A stretch of 64,000 nt of DNA from Streptomyces sp. NA04227 (GCF_013364195.1 NZ_CP054918.1:62001-126000); one strand, 5' to 3'; positions 34,609 to 46,318 are shown, numbered from the stretch's first letter. A program made the numbers and translations. The notes: generated by a model from the sequence alone, not told the origin.

Positions 34609-35852
34609 ACAGGCCGGTGGCGGTGACCGGACTCGGCGTGGTGGCGCCGGGCGGAGGCGACGTGCCGCAGTTCTGGGACCTGCTGACGTCCGGGCGTACG
34701 GCGACCCGCGGCATCACCCTGTTCGACCCGGCGGGCTATCGCTCCCGGATCGCGGCGGAGTGCGATTTCGACCCGGCGCGGCACGGACTCGACGAGCAGG
34801 ACGCCCAACGGGCCGACCGCTACGTGCAGTTCGCGAAGGTGGCCGCACGCGAGGCGCTGGACGACGCCGGGCTCGACCCGGCGGCGGAGGACCCGTGGCG
34901 GGTCGGGGTGTCGCTCGGCACCGCGGTCGGCGGGACCACCCGGCTGGAACACGACTACGTGGACGTGAGCGAGCACGGCGCCCGCTGGGACGTCGACCAC
35001 ACACGGGCGGGCGGGCAGTTGCACCGCGCCTTCCAGCCGAGCGCGCTGGCCGGGGAGGTGGCCGAGCAGGTCGGGGCGGGCGGCCCGGTGCAGACGGTGT
35101 CGACGGGGTGCACCTCGGGCCTGGACGCCGTCGGGTACGGCTTCCACTCGGTCGCCGAGGGCCGCCTGGACGTCTGCCTGGCCGGGGCCTCGGACTCGCC
35201 GATCTCCCCGATCACAGTGGCCTGTTTCGACGCGATCAAGGCGACCTCGGCCCGCAACGACGACCCGGAGCACGCCTCGCGGCCCTTCGACGCGGACCGG
35301 GACGGCTTCGTGATGGGCGAGGGCGGCGCCGTACTCGTCCTGGAGGACCTGGCGCACGCGCGGGCCCGCGGCGCACGCGTCTACTGCCGGATCGGCGGCT
35401 ACGCGACGTACGGCAACGCGTACCACATGACCGGGCTGACCCGGGAGGGCCTGGAGATGGCCAAGTCCATCGAGGACGCCCTGGACCAGGCCCGGATCGA
35501 CGGCTCGGACGTCGACTACGTCAACGCCCACGGCTCGGGCACCCAGCAGAACGACCGGCACGAGACCGCGGCCGTCAAACGCGCGCTCGGTCCGCACGCC
35601 TACGAGGTGCCGATGAGCTCCATCAAGTCCATGGTCGGACACTCGCTCGGCGCGATCGGTGCCATCGAACTGGTCGCCTGCGTACTGGCGTTGGCCCGCC
35701 AGGTGGTGCCGCCGACCGCCAACTACGAGAAGCCGGACCCGGTCTGCGACCTCGACTACGTGCCGAGGACCGCGCGCAGCATGCCCTTGCGCACCGTGCT
35801 GTCGGTCGGCAGTGGTTTCGGCGGCTTCCAGTCCGCGGTCGTACTGCGGTGA
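34605..35852 (+). CDS. Type II PKS ketosynthase alpha (whiE-ORFIII type)
   Basis: 415 aa condensing enzyme. Active-site Cys169 lies in VSTGCTSG, with His309 in NAHGSGT and His346 in MVGHSLGA; the [12 protein letters not shown] and IKSMVGHS motifs are standard. It forms the minimal PKS with KS-beta and ACP and condenses malonyl units into the polyketide chain. It starts inside the cupin stop and ends 17 bases before the KS-beta ATG. Confidence 0.96.
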   Translation: MNRPVAVTGLGVVAPGGGDVPQFWDLLTSGRTATRGITLFDPAGYRSRIAAECDFDPARHGLDEQDAQRADRYVQFAKVAAREALDDAGLDPAAEDPWRVGVSLGTAVGGTTRLEHDYVDVSEHGARWDVDHTRAGGQLHRAFQPSALAGEVAEQVGAGGPVQTVSTGCTSGLDAVGYGFHSVAEGRLDVCLAGASDSPISPITVACFDAIKATSARNDDPEHASRPFDADRDGFVMGEGGAVLVLEDLAHARARGARVYCRIGGYATYGNAYHMTGLTREGLEMAKSIEDALDQARIDGSDVDYVNAHGSGTQQNDRHETAAVKRALGPHAYEVPMSSIKSMVGHSLGAIGAIELVACVLALARQVVPPTANYEKPDPVCDLDYVPRTARSMPLRTVLSVGSGFGGFQSAVVLR

Positions 35853-35869
35853 AACGGCAGGAGCAGACG

Positions 35870-37126
35870 ATGAGTTCTCACGACTCACGGCACCCGGTGG
35901 TCACCGGGATCGGCGTGGTGGCGCCGGGCGGCGTCGGCGCCGAGGCCTTCTGGAAGGCGACCCGGGAGGGCATCCGGGTCCTGGACAGAGTCTCGCGCGA
36001 GGGCTGCGCGGAGCTTCCCCTCCAAGTGGCGGGCGAGGTACGGCAGTTCGATCCGGCGGATGTGATCGACGACCGGCTCCTCGTGCAGACGGACCGGTTC
36101 ACGCACTTCGCGATGGCCGCGGCGGCCCTCGCCCTGGACGACGCCGATCTGCCGCCCGCCGGTGAGGCCCCGAGCGTTTCCCCGTACGAGATCGGTGTGG
36201 TGACCGCCGCCGGCTCGGGGGGCGGCGAGTTCGGGCAGCGCGAGCTTCAGAACCTGTGGGCGCAGGGCAGTCGGCACGTGGGCCCGTACCAGTCCATCGC
36301 CTGGTTCTACGCGGCCAGCACGGGCCAGATCTCCATCCGGCACGGCTTCAAGGGACCCTGCGGGGTGGTCGCGGCCGACGAGGCGGGCGGGCTGGACGCG
36401 CTGGCGCACGCCGCCCGGCAGATTCGCCGGGGGACCCGGGCCGTCGTGGTCGGCGCGGCGGAGGCACCGCTCGCGCCGTACTCGATGGTGTGCCAGCTCG
36501 GCTACCCGGAGCTGAGCACCGTCGCCGACCCGGCCCGCGCCTACCGGCCGTTCACCCGGGGCGCCTGCGGATTCGTGCCCGCCGAGGGCGGCGCGATGTT
36601 CGTCATGGAGACGGAGGACGGCGCGCGGGAGCGCGAACAGCGAGTGCGGGCACGGGTGTTGGGGCATGCCGCGACCTTCAGCGGCGCGCACGCCGGGGAG
36701 CGTACGCGAGCCGGGCTCGCGCACGCGATACGGGGCGCGCTCGCGGAGGCCGGACGTGCGCCCGAGGAGGTCGACTTCGTACTCGCCGACGCCCTCGGCA
36801 CCCCCGACGCCGATCGCGCGGAGGCGGGCGCCCTCGCCGACGCGCTCGGCCCGCATGCCCGGCGGGTGCCGGTCACGGCGCCCAAGACCGGGTACGGGCG
36901 CGCCCATTGCGGAGCCGCCGTACTCGACGCGGCCACCGCGGTGCTCGCCATGGAGCAGTCCCTGGTGCCGCCGACGCCCGGCATCGTCGACACCTGCCAC
37001 GACCTCGACCTGGTCACCGGCCGCGCACGCCGCGCCGAACTGCGCACCGCGCTGGTGCTCAGCCGCGGCCTGCTCGGCGCGAACGCCGCCCTGGTGCTGG
37101 GGCTCGGCGACCCGGCCGTCGCATGA
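35870..37126 (+). CDS. Type II PKS chain-length factor, KS-beta (whiE-ORFIV type)
   Basis: 418 aa. Ketosynthase fold in which the nucleophilic Cys is absent: the aligned segment reads GVVAADEAGGLDAL (E171 at the position where most chain-length factors have Gln). KTGYGRAHCGAA replaces the active His-bearing loop. Chain-length factors set polyketide length and help decarboxylate malonyl-ACP. ATG 35870 has CAGGAG; a GTG at 35849 overlapping the KS-alpha stop would add seven residues. Confidence 0.95.
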   Translation: MSSHDSRHPVVTGIGVVAPGGVGAEAFWKATREGIRVLDRVSREGCAELPLQVAGEVRQFDPADVIDDRLLVQTDRFTHFAMAAAALALDDADLPPAGEAPSVSPYEIGVVTAAGSGGGEFGQRELQNLWAQGSRHVGPYQSIAWFYAASTGQISIRHGFKGPCGVVAADEAGGLDALAHAARQIRRGTRAVVVGAAEAPLAPYSMVCQLGYPELSTVADPARAYRPFTRGACGFVPAEGGAMFVMETEDGAREREQRVRARVLGHAATFSGAHAGERTRAGLAHAIRGALAEAGRAPEEVDFVLADALGTPDADRAEAGALADALGPHARRVPVTAPKTGYGRAHCGAAVLDAATAVLAMEQSLVPPTPGIVDTCHDLDLVTGRARRAELRTALVLSRGLLGANAALVLGLGDPAVA

Positions 37127-37945
<819 letters not shown>

Positions 37946-38025
37946 CCCCTGAGCCGCCCGCCGCCGGGGGCGCTCCGCCACGGCAGCGTCCCCAGCGAGC
38001 GGCGCCCGGCCGGAAGGGACACCTC

Positions 38026-38358
38026 ATGCACCGTGCACTGATCGTCGCCCGGATGGCTCCGGAGTCGGCGCCCGAGATCGCGCGGGCCTTCGCCGAGTCC
38101 GACCGGGGTGAACTGCCCGATCTGGTCGGGATCACCGGCCGCAGCCTGTTCCAGTTCGGTGAGGTGTATCTGCATCTCATCGAGGCCGAGCAGCCGCCGG
38201 GACCCGCGGTGGCCAAGGTGGCCTCGCATCCTGAGTTCCGCAGCATCAGCGACCGGCTCTCCGCGTACGTCGAGGCGTACGACCCGGCGACCTGGCGCAG
38301 CCCGAAGGACGCGATGGCCCACGAGTTCTACCGCTGGGAGCGCGAGGCACCCGGCTGA
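38026..38358 (+). CDS. TcmI-family polyketide cyclase (whiE-ORFVII type)
   Basis: 110 aa ferredoxin-like fold. [48 protein letters not shown] and the C-terminal [13 protein letters not shown] match the TcmI cyclase family. It closes a later ring of the pigment polyketide. ATG 38026 has GGAAGGGACACCTC. The next gene (carboxyltransferase) follows after 44 bases, with no clear terminator. Confidence 0.93.
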   Translation: MHRALIVARMAPESAPEIARAFAESDRGELPDLVGITGRSLFQFGEVYLHLIEAEQPPGPAVAKVASHPEFRSISDRLSAYVEAYDPATWRSPKDAMAHEFYRWEREAPG

Positions 38359-38402
38359 GGGCGCCGACCCGGCAGAGCCCGACGAACAGGAACCGCAGCA
38401 TC

Positions 38403-40309
<1,907 letters not shown>

Positions 40310-40313
<4 letters not shown>

Positions 40314-40930
40314 CCATCGACGCCGGCTCGAACGGACACAACGGCGGCCGCGACGGCGCCCAGCGGCTCACCCTCATCGGCGACCGGATCACCGGCACCG
40401 ACCTCGCGCCGCTGGCCCAGGCCGATCTCGACTCCCTTGGCCGCACCCTGATGGAGCTCGCCCGCTCCGCGCCGACACCGCCGCTCCACATCAAGGTGCA
40501 GTACGGCCAGATGTCGGTGGAGGTCGACTGGCGTGCCCCCGGACCGGACGGCGCCGCGCCGGCCGCCCCGCCCGCTGCCGGAGGTACGTCAACTCCGGCC
40601 GCGCTGCCACCTGTTGCCGGCGCCGCGGCACCGACGTCACCGGCCGCCGAGGAGCACGGAGCCGACCGTGCCGCCCCCCTGTCGGTGGTCGCGCCGAGTG
40701 TGGGCACGTTCTACCACCGGCCCGAGCCGGGGGCGGAGCCGTTCGTCGCGGTCGGTGACCGCGTACAGCCCGGTCAGCAGGTCGGCATTCTCGAGGTAAT
40801 GAAGATGATGAGCCCCGTGGCGGCCGAAGCGGCGGGCCGGGTCACCGAGTTCCTGGTGCCGGACGGCGGGTCCGTCGAGTTCCAGCAGCCGCTGATCGCG
40901 CTGGAACCTGTACCCGACGGGACGTCGTAG
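40310..40930 (+). CDS. accB: Biotin carboxyl carrier protein
   Basis: 206 aa. The N-terminal part has the BCCP helix region and strands; an Ala/Pro/Thr linker (about 78-120) leads to the biotinyl domain with [19 protein letters not shown] and the biotinylated lysine K165 in EVMKMM. Shuttles carboxybiotin between AccC and the carboxyltransferase. The start overlaps the upstream stop; accC follows 13 bases later. Confidence 0.95.
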
Positions 40931-40943
40931 GGCGGGGGCGGCC

Positions 40944-42416
40944 ATGTTCGAGACCGTACTCATCGCCAACCGGGGCGAGATCGCCCTCAGGATCGCGCGG
41001 ACCTGCCGGGAGATGGGCATCCGTTCGGTCGCCGTGTACTCCACCGCCGACCGCGACTCGGCGGCGGTGCGGTTCGCCGACGCGTCCTGGCACATCGGCC
41101 CGGCGCCGTCCCCGTCCAGCTATCTGAGCATCCCGGCCGTGGTCGAGGCGGCACGCCTGTCCGGCGCGCAGGCCGTCCACCCCGGGTACGGCTTCCTGTC
41201 CGAGAACCCCGACTTCGCCGAGGTGTGCGAGAGCAACGGGATCACCTTCGTCGGCCCGCCCGCGCGGGTCATCGAGCAGCTCGGCGACAAGGCGGAGGCG
41301 CGCGCCGTGATGGGCGCGGCGGGCCTGCCCGTGCTGCCCGGTACGACCGAGGCGCTCACCACGCCCGCGGACGCCAAGGAGGCCGCACAGCAGACCGGTT
41401 ACCCCGTCATCCTCAAGGCCGTCGCGGGCGGCGGGGGACGGGGCATGGCGGTGGTCCGCGATCCGGACGACCTGGTCCAGGCCTTCAAGACCACCCGCGC
41501 GCACGCGCGCAGCGTCTTCGGCGACGACCGGATGTACCTGGAGCGGTACGTGGACGACGCCCGCCACATCGAGGTGCAGATCCTGTGCGACCGGCACGGG
41601 CACGGGGTCCATCTCGGCGAGCGGGACTGCTCGGTGCAACGGCGGCACCAGAAGCTGATCGAGGAGTCGCCCGCGCCCCGGCTGTCCGATCCGGTGCGGC
41701 GGCGCATGTGTGAACTCGCGGTACGCGGCGCGCTGGCCGTCGGCTATGTCGGTGCGGGCACCGTGGAGTTCGTCTTCGCACCGGACGGCGAGTTCTTCAT
41801 GATGGAGGTCAACTGCCGCCTCCAGGTGGAGCACGGCGTCACCGAACTGGTGACGGGCATCGACCTGGTACGCGAGCAGCTCCGGGTGGCGGCGGGCCTT
41901 CCGCTGGAGCTGCGGCAGGAGGACGTCGTCCCGCGCGGGGTGGCCATGGAGTGCCGTGTCAACGCGGAGGATCCGGCGCGCGGCTTCTGTCCGGCGCCCG
42001 GCCTGCTGACCGAATTCGGCCTGCCCGGCGGCCCGTTCGTCCGGGTGGACACCCATGCCTTCCCCGGCTGGCGGATCGGACCCGACTACGACTCGCTGCT
42101 CGCCAAGGCCCTCGTATGGGCGCCCGACCGGGAGACGGCACTGTCCCGGATGGACCGGGCCCTGTCCGAGTTCCGGATCGAGGGCCAGGGCGTGGCCAGC
42201 ACCATCCCGTTCCTGCGGACCACGCTGGCCCACCCCGCCTTCCGGACGGCGCGTCACACCACGGGTCTGGTGGCGGAGATGAGCCGGGAAGGGTCCTCCG
42301 ACTCCGAGTCCGGGTCCGAGTCCGGGTCCGAATCCGCGTCCGAATCCGCGTCCGGTACGAGCACCGAGACGCGTACGAAGACCGACGGCGACCGCGACGA
42401 GGCAGCAACTCCGTAG
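40944..42416 (+). CDS. accC: Biotin carboxylase
   Basis: 490 aa ATP-grasp enzyme. FETVLIANRGEIALRIARTC opens it, HPGYGFLSENPDFA and the ATP-grasp glycine loop KAVAGGGGRGM follow, then ERDCSVQRRHQKLIEE and the metal-site FMMEVNCRLQVEH. A residue usually Pro after QVEH is Gly here. The last 44 residues are a Ser/Glu/Gly/Ala-rich tail (SDSESGSESGSESASESASG) encoded by hexamer repeats at 42301-42352, not found in typical AccC. The strong hairpins at 42422-42446 and 42463-42501 end the operon. Confidence 0.95.
   Translation: MFETVLIANRGEIALRIARTCREMGIRSVAVYSTADRDSAAVRFADASWHIGPAPSPSSYLSIPAVVEAARLSGAQAVHPGYGFLSENPDFAEVCESNGITFVGPPARVIEQLGDKAEARAVMGAAGLPVLPGTTEALTTPADAKEAAQQTGYPVILKAVAGGGGRGMAVVRDPDDLVQAFKTTRAHARSVFGDDRMYLERYVDDARHIEVQILCDRHGHGVHLGERDCSVQRRHQKLIEESPAPRLSDPVRRRMCELAVRGALAVGYVGAGTVEFVFAPDGEFFMMEVNCRLQVEHGVTELVTGIDLVREQLRVAAGLPLELRQEDVVPRGVAMECRVNAEDPARGFCPAPGLLTEFGLPGGPFVRVDTHAFPGWRIGPDYDSLLAKALVWAPDRETALSRMDRALSEFRIEGQGVASTIPFLRTTLAHPAFRTARHTTGLVAEMSREGSSDSESGSESGSESASESASGTSTETRTKTDGDRDEAATP
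42301..42352 (+). repeat. Hexamer repeats encoding a Ser/Glu tail of accC
   Basis: Repeated 6-base units (TCCGAG, TCCGGG and variants) in frame encode S-E-S-G/A repeats at the AccC C-terminus. Units keep the frame, so length may vary. Confidence 0.65.
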
Positions 42417-42744
42417 TCGTCGCGGCCCGTTCGGGGAGCGGGCCGCCCGCACCTCTCCATCAGGGCGGCAACCGGCGCGCACAGGCTGCCGGTTGCCGCC
42501 CGCGTGCGCCGCCGTACAGCTGAACCCTCCCGTACACCCGGGCCTCTCGCGTCACGGCAATGCCCCGGTCAGGGCCGGTCGGTGGGCGAACCGGCCACGG
42601 GCTTCTTGCCACGTGCCAGTGAACAAATCGTGAGCGGCCTCAACATCCGGCCGGAAGAAGGGGATGCTTCACATGCTGGCCGCGGCGGTTCTTTCGACGT
42701 CCGGGGCCAGGGATGACCTCTACCCGTGTACGAGAGGAGGCAAT
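42417..42744. other. Intergenic region with two hairpins
   Basis: 328 bases. Hairpin one: GCGGCCCG (42422-42429) and CGGGCCGC (42439-42446). Hairpin two: GGGCGGCAACCGGC (42463-42476) and GCCGGTTGCCGCCC (42488-42501), a 14-bp perfect stem. The rest leads to the amidase ribosome binding site GAGAGGAGG; no other gene is supported. Confidence 0.55.
42463..42501 (+). terminator. Strong terminator hairpin after accC
   Basis: Perfect 14-bp stem with 11-base loop, 46 bases after the accC stop, preceded by a smaller 8-bp stem at 42422-42446. It marks the 3' end of the PKS-acc transcription unit. Confidence 0.7.
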
Positions 42745-43779
42745 GTGGCAACTCCGCTCTCAGCGGACCGTATGCTTGCCGCGCTCCGCGCCGAGGGTGT
42801 GGACGTCGCCGAACACAAGGGCTGGCGTACCCACAACCGCAACGAGGCCGGACCCTGGGGCGGCGTGAACGGCGTCCTCATCCACCACACCGCGGGCAGC
42901 AACAGTCTCGGTCTGGTGTGGAACGGCCGCTCGGACCTCCCCGGTCCGCTCGCGCACACCCATCTGGCCAAGGACGGCACCGCGACCATGGTGGGCAACG
43001 GCCGCGCGAACCACGCGGGGAAGGTCGCCCGCAACGCCTACGACGCCGTGGTCAACGAGTCCGCCACCCACCCCAGGCCGTCGTCGGCGGGCGGCACCGT
43101 GGACGGCAACCGGCACTTCTACGGCATCGAGATCGAGAACCTCGGCAACGGCAGGGACCCGTACCCGGCCGTGCAGTACGACCAGGCGGTCCGCTGGGCC
43201 GCCGCGATCTGCCGCGCCCACGGCTGGTCCCAGCACTCGGTGGTCGGCCACAAGGAGACCAGCATCGAGGGCAAGATCGACCCCTCGTTCGGCATGACCG
43301 CTTTTCGCGCCGCCGTCGCCGAGCGGCTGGCGCACCCCGCTGACTGGAACCCGGAGGATGACATGCCCCAGTACGTGAACGTCGGAATCTCCTCGGAGTA
43401 CACGCTGGCTCCGGGCGCGTGGGATTCGGTCGAGTTCACGGCCGAGTGGTCCGACGAGGCGGGCGACCACGCCAACGACGGCAGTGTGTGGGTGCGCGGC
43501 GCCTGCCGCTTCTCCGGTTCGCTGAGCCTGCGGGTGGAGGGCCTGACCTCCGGCGCGTCGGTGGCGGTGCGTATGTCGGAGTACGAGGGCGACACGCTGG
43601 TGGTGGACCACCCCGTGCACGGGATCAGCGGCAAGGGCACGGTGTCCGCCGTGGTGCCGCTGGTGAAGCGGATCGGGGCGGGCCGCAAGATGCGGATCCG
43701 GCTGTTCACCGGGCAGGACTCACCCCGGATCGTGGTCAGCAGCGCGGTCCTGAGCGCGCTGGTGTGGAAAGAGGGCTGA
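42745..43779 (+). CDS. N-acetylmuramoyl-L-alanine amidase, endolysin-like
   Basis: 344 aa. Amidase_2 domain (about 20-200): VLIHHTAGSNSLG holds the first zinc His (H47/H48), then HLAKDGTATMVGNG, FYGIEIENLGNG and VVGHKETSIEGKIDP with the last His and the catalytic Lys/Glu. The C-terminal 140 residues are a beta-rich domain of unknown type. There is no signal peptide, as in phage endolysins and some cytosolic or spore-lysis amidases. GTG 42745 has GAGAGGAGG at the correct distance; an out-of-frame ATG sits two bases earlier. Confidence 0.85.
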   Translation: MATPLSADRMLAALRAEGVDVAEHKGWRTHNRNEAGPWGGVNGVLIHHTAGSNSLGLVWNGRSDLPGPLAHTHLAKDGTATMVGNGRANHAGKVARNAYDAVVNESATHPRPSSAGGTVDGNRHFYGIEIENLGNGRDPYPAVQYDQAVRWAAAICRAHGWSQHSVVGHKETSIEGKIDPSFGMTAFRAAVAERLAHPADWNPEDDMPQYVNVGISSEYTLAPGAWDSVEFTAEWSDEAGDHANDGSVWVRGACRFSGSLSLRVEGLTSGASVAVRMSEYEGDTLVVDHPVHGISGKGTVSAVVPLVKRIGAGRKMRIRLFTGQDSPRIVVSSAVLSALVWKEG

Positions 43780-43791
43780 GAGCGGGAGCGA

Positions 43792-43816
43792 GGGCCGTTC
43801 GAGAGAGGAACGGCCC
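43792..43816 (+). terminator. Terminator hairpin after amidase gene
   Basis: GGGCCGTTC (43792-43800), 7-base loop GAGAGAG, GAACGGCCC (43808-43816), starting 12 bases past the stop. Confidence 0.7.
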
Positions 43817-43858
43817 CTGGTCGGCATCAAGTGCACTGCGTGCAGGGGTAGTTGGCCG

Positions 43859-43962
43859 GGCTTCATGGCGTGGCTTCGTGGCGTGGCTTCGTGGCGTGGC
43901 TTCGTGGCGTCGCTTCATCGCGTCGCTTCACGGCGTCACTTCACGGCGTCACTTCAGCGCGT
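43859..43962. repeat. Eight 13-bp tandem repeats
   Basis: Eight contiguous 13-base units, consensus GGCTTCGTGGCGT, drifting from unit 5 on (CGCTTCATCGCGT, CACTTCACGGCGT). Because 13 is not a multiple of three the array is not a conserved peptide repeat. It lies between the amidase terminator and the 3' end of the kinase gene. Confidence 0.75.
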
Positions 43963-44008
43963 CCCCGGGTTGCGGCCCGGGGACGCGCCCCCGTTTTCGG
44001 GACCCCTC

Positions 44009-44932
44009 TTACCGAAGCGACCCGGCCGCGCGTGCGCAGGCCGCGCGCAGCCCGGACAGGTCGATGAACTCGGTGTGCGTGCCCGCGCTGCCGCAGGCGA
44101 AGGCGCCGGACACTGATCCGGCCAGTACGCACTCCTCGTAGGGCCGCCCCTCGAAGAGGGCGTACAGGAAGGCGGTCACGAAGGCGTCGCCCGCGCCGTT
44201 GCTGTCGACCACGGGCCGTTCGGGGCGCACCGCGGCGAAGTGCCGTACCTCCCGCTCGCCGCGGACCAGGAGATGGCAGCCCGCGGCGCCGTCCGTGGCG
44301 AGGGCGAGGCGGGCCCTGCCCCGGTCGACGATCGTGTGCAGTACCTCGTCGAGGCGGTGGTGGATCGCGGCAGCGCTCAGGAAGACGTAGTCCGAGGCGA
44401 GGGCGTAGGTGCGGTGGTGCGGGTTGCTGCCGTCCCAGTCGTGCAGGTCGGTGGAGCAGCTGAGGCCGAGCCGGTGGACGTCCTCGTACATGTCCCGGTT
44501 GGTGCCGGTGATCGAGAGGTGGACGTGCCGGGCGCGCCGGAGGTGGGGCAGGTAGAAGTCGCGGGGCAGGCGCAGGTCCGCCGGATGGCGGGCGTCGTAG
44601 AAGGAGAAGCGGCGGCCCTCGGCGTCGACCAGGTTCACACCGCGTGGGGTGCCGTGCTCGGACACCACATGGCTGAAGTCCAGACCGAGCCCGGCGTAGT
44701 GGGCCAGGACGGCGCGGCCCTGCGGGTCGTCGCCGAGGAAGTCGATGAACTTGGTGGCCAGGCCCAGGGCGTGCCAGCCGAGGGCGACACCGTTGCCGGT
44801 GTGGGCGACGTAGTCGTGGACCGGGGGTACGGACACCGAGTCGCCGGGCGGCAGGGCGAGCGCGTCGACGCGGACGACTGTGTCCACTCCGGCGCCGCCG
44901 ACCACCAGGACGTCGTACTGCGGCTGCGTCAT
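44009..44932 (-). CDS. PfkB-family carbohydrate kinase
   Basis: 307 aa ribokinase-fold kinase. DVLVVGGAGVDTVVRVDALALPPGD begins it, HTGNGVALGWHALGL resembles the first signature (G-G-N-x-A), and VDSNGAGDAFVTAF carries the catalytic Asp and anion hole. The substrate is a sugar or nucleoside, not identifiable; its position next to the maltose genes suggests a sugar. ATG 44932 lies 37 bases after the LacI stop on the same strand, so it is probably co-transcribed with that regulator. Confidence 0.88.
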   Translation of the reverse strand: MTQPQYDVLVVGGAGVDTVVRVDALALPPGDSVSVPPVHDYVAHTGNGVALGWHALGLATKFIDFLGDDPQGRAVLAHYAGLGLDFSHVVSEHGTPRGVNLVDAEGRRFSFYDARHPADLRLPRDFYLPHLRRARHVHLSITGTNRDMYEDVHRLGLSCSTDLHDWDGSNPHHRTYALASDYVFLSAAAIHHRLDEVLHTIVDRGRARLALATDGAAGCHLLVRGEREVRHFAAVRPERPVVDSNGAGDAFVTAFLYALFEGRPYEECVLAGSVSGAFACGSAGTHTEFIDLSGLRAACARAAGSLR

Positions 44933-44969
44933 CGGGCTCTTTCGTGGGCTTGTCGGGCCGGAGGTCGGG

Positions 44970-45998
44970 TCAGGGCCGGGTGCGGTCCCGGCAGGCGGTG
45001 GTGGAGCCGCGTACCACCAGCTCGGGCAGGAAGAGGAACTCGCCGTACGGGGCGGGCGTGCCGTCGATCTCCTCCAGGAGGGCCCGAACCGCCGCCTGTC
45101 CGATGGCCTGGACGGGCTGGCGGATGGTGGTCAGCGGCGGATCGGTGAACGCGATGAGGGGCGAGTCGTCGAAGCCGACCACCGACACGTCGCGGGGTAC
45201 GTCGAGGCCGAGCGCGCGGGCGGCGCGGACGGCGCCGAGCGCCATCATGTCGCTGGCGCACACCAGGGCGGTGCAGCCGCGATCGAGCAGCGCGGTCGCC
45301 GCGGCCTGGCCGCCTTCGAGGGTGTACAGGGAGGACTGCACGAGCTCGTCGGCCTGTGTGTCGGAGCGGCCGAGGTGCTCGCGCAGTCCGAGGCGGAAGC
45401 CTTCGATCTTGCGCAGGGCGGGCACGAAGCGCGGCGGTCCGACGACGAGGCCGATCCGGGTGTGCCCGAGCGAGGTGAGGTGGGCGAGGGCCAGTTGGAC
45501 GGCGGCCCGGTCGTCCGTGGCGACGAAGGGCGCCTTGACCTGGGCGGAGAATCCGTTGACGAGGACGTGGGGGACGCCCCGGCCGCGCAGTGCTTCGTAG
45601 CGGCCCATGTCGGCGGTGGTGTCGGCGTGCAGTCCCGAGACGTAGATGATGCCGCTGACGCCGCGGTCCACCAGCATGTCGGTCAGTTCGTCCTCGGTGG
45701 AGCCGCCGGGAGTCTGGGTGGCGAGGACCGGGGTGTATCCCCGGCGCGTCAGGCCCTGGGCGATGACCTGGGCGAAGGCCGGGAAGATCGGGTTGTCCAG
45801 CTCGGGTGTGATGAGACCGACCAGGCCCTCGCTGCGTCGGCGCAGGCGCACGGGGCGTTCGTAGCCGAGCACGTCGAGCGCGGCGAGTACGGACTCGCGG
45901 GTGCCGACCGCCACTCCTGGCTTGCCGTTGAGTACCCGGCTCACGGTGGCTTCGCTGACACCGGCGTGCGTGGCGATGTCGGCAAGCCGTGCGGTCAT
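44970..45998 (-). CDS. malR: LacI-family maltose regulator, MalR-like
   Basis: 342 aa. N-terminal HTH RLADIATHAGVSEATVSRVLNGKPGV with hinge, then a periplasmic-binding fold from VGLITPELDNPIFPAF to DPPLTTIRQPV. It is divergent from malE, as malR is in Streptomyces maltose loci, and should repress malEFG in the absence of maltose. A TACAGT -10-like box ends eight bases before the ATG, suggesting a leaderless transcript. Several CTTGCAG-like motifs lie in the shared 400-base spacer. A closely related LacI gene sits at 51514. Confidence 0.9.
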   Translation of the reverse strand: MTARLADIATHAGVSEATVSRVLNGKPGVAVGTRESVLAALDVLGYERPVRLRRRSEGLVGLITPELDNPIFPAFAQVIAQGLTRRGYTPVLATQTPGGSTEDELTDMLVDRGVSGIIYVSGLHADTTADMGRYEALRGRGVPHVLVNGFSAQVKAPFVATDDRAAVQLALAHLTSLGHTRIGLVVGPPRFVPALRKIEGFRLGLREHLGRSDTQADELVQSSLYTLEGGQAAATALLDRGCTALVCASDMMALGAVRAARALGLDVPRDVSVVGFDDSPLIAFTDPPLTTIRQPVQAIGQAAVRALLEEIDGTPAPYGEFLFLPELVVRGSTTACRDRTRP

Positions 45999-46038
45999 GG
46001 GACGGGACTGTACCCGGCGAGCCCCTACTTTCCCACTC

Positions 46039-46059
46039 CTTGCGGCTTCTTACAGAAAG
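46039..46059. promoter_or_regulatory. MalR-like site near the malR start
   Basis: CTTGCGG (46039-46045) followed by TTCTTACAGAAAG (46047-46059), a near-palindrome. It is 41-61 bases upstream of malR and shares the CTTGCAG-like core with the malE and amylase sites. Confidence 0.5.
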
Positions 46060-46141
46060 AGATGCGCACCCTCTCCCAGGCGACCGCCGGAGGCCGTACC
46101 GTCTCTCCGGATACCGCTCCCACGGCCCTGAAGTCGGCACT

Positions 46142-46273
46142 CTTCCTGCAAGAAGGCAACGATCGGGCAACGGGCGAGAGCGCTCGTGCACCTGGACCCG
46201 AGCGCCGGAGCGCCGGGCGGCACCAGCGATCATGAACCGCCACTCCACTCAGCTTTCTTGCAGAAATTTGCGG
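46142..46273. promoter_or_regulatory. MalR-like sites upstream of malE
   Basis: CTTCCTGCAAGAAG (46142-46155) is a near-perfect palindrome; TTTCTTGCAGAAA (46254-46266) contains CTTGCAG; TTTGCGG follows at 46267-46273. CTTGCAG direct repeats are the published recognition element of Streptomyces MalR at malE (from memory). They lie 126-257 bases before the malE ATG. Confidence 0.6.
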
Positions 46274-46280
46274 CAACATC

Positions 46281-46318
46281 TTTCGAGAGCTTTTCAACGC
46301 TGTTACGTTGCTGGCAAC
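46281..46318 (+). promoter_or_regulatory. Possible malE promoter
   Basis: TTTCGA (46281-46286), 17 bases, TACGTT (46304-46309), a moderate match to -35/-10. An inverted repeat GTTGC-TG-GCAAC (46307-46318) covers the predicted start and could be a further repressor site. Weak -35; tentative. Confidence 0.4.

Noticed and set aside
43859..43962. CRISPR array
   Set aside because: Units are contiguous 13-base repeats without spacers, and there are no cas genes.
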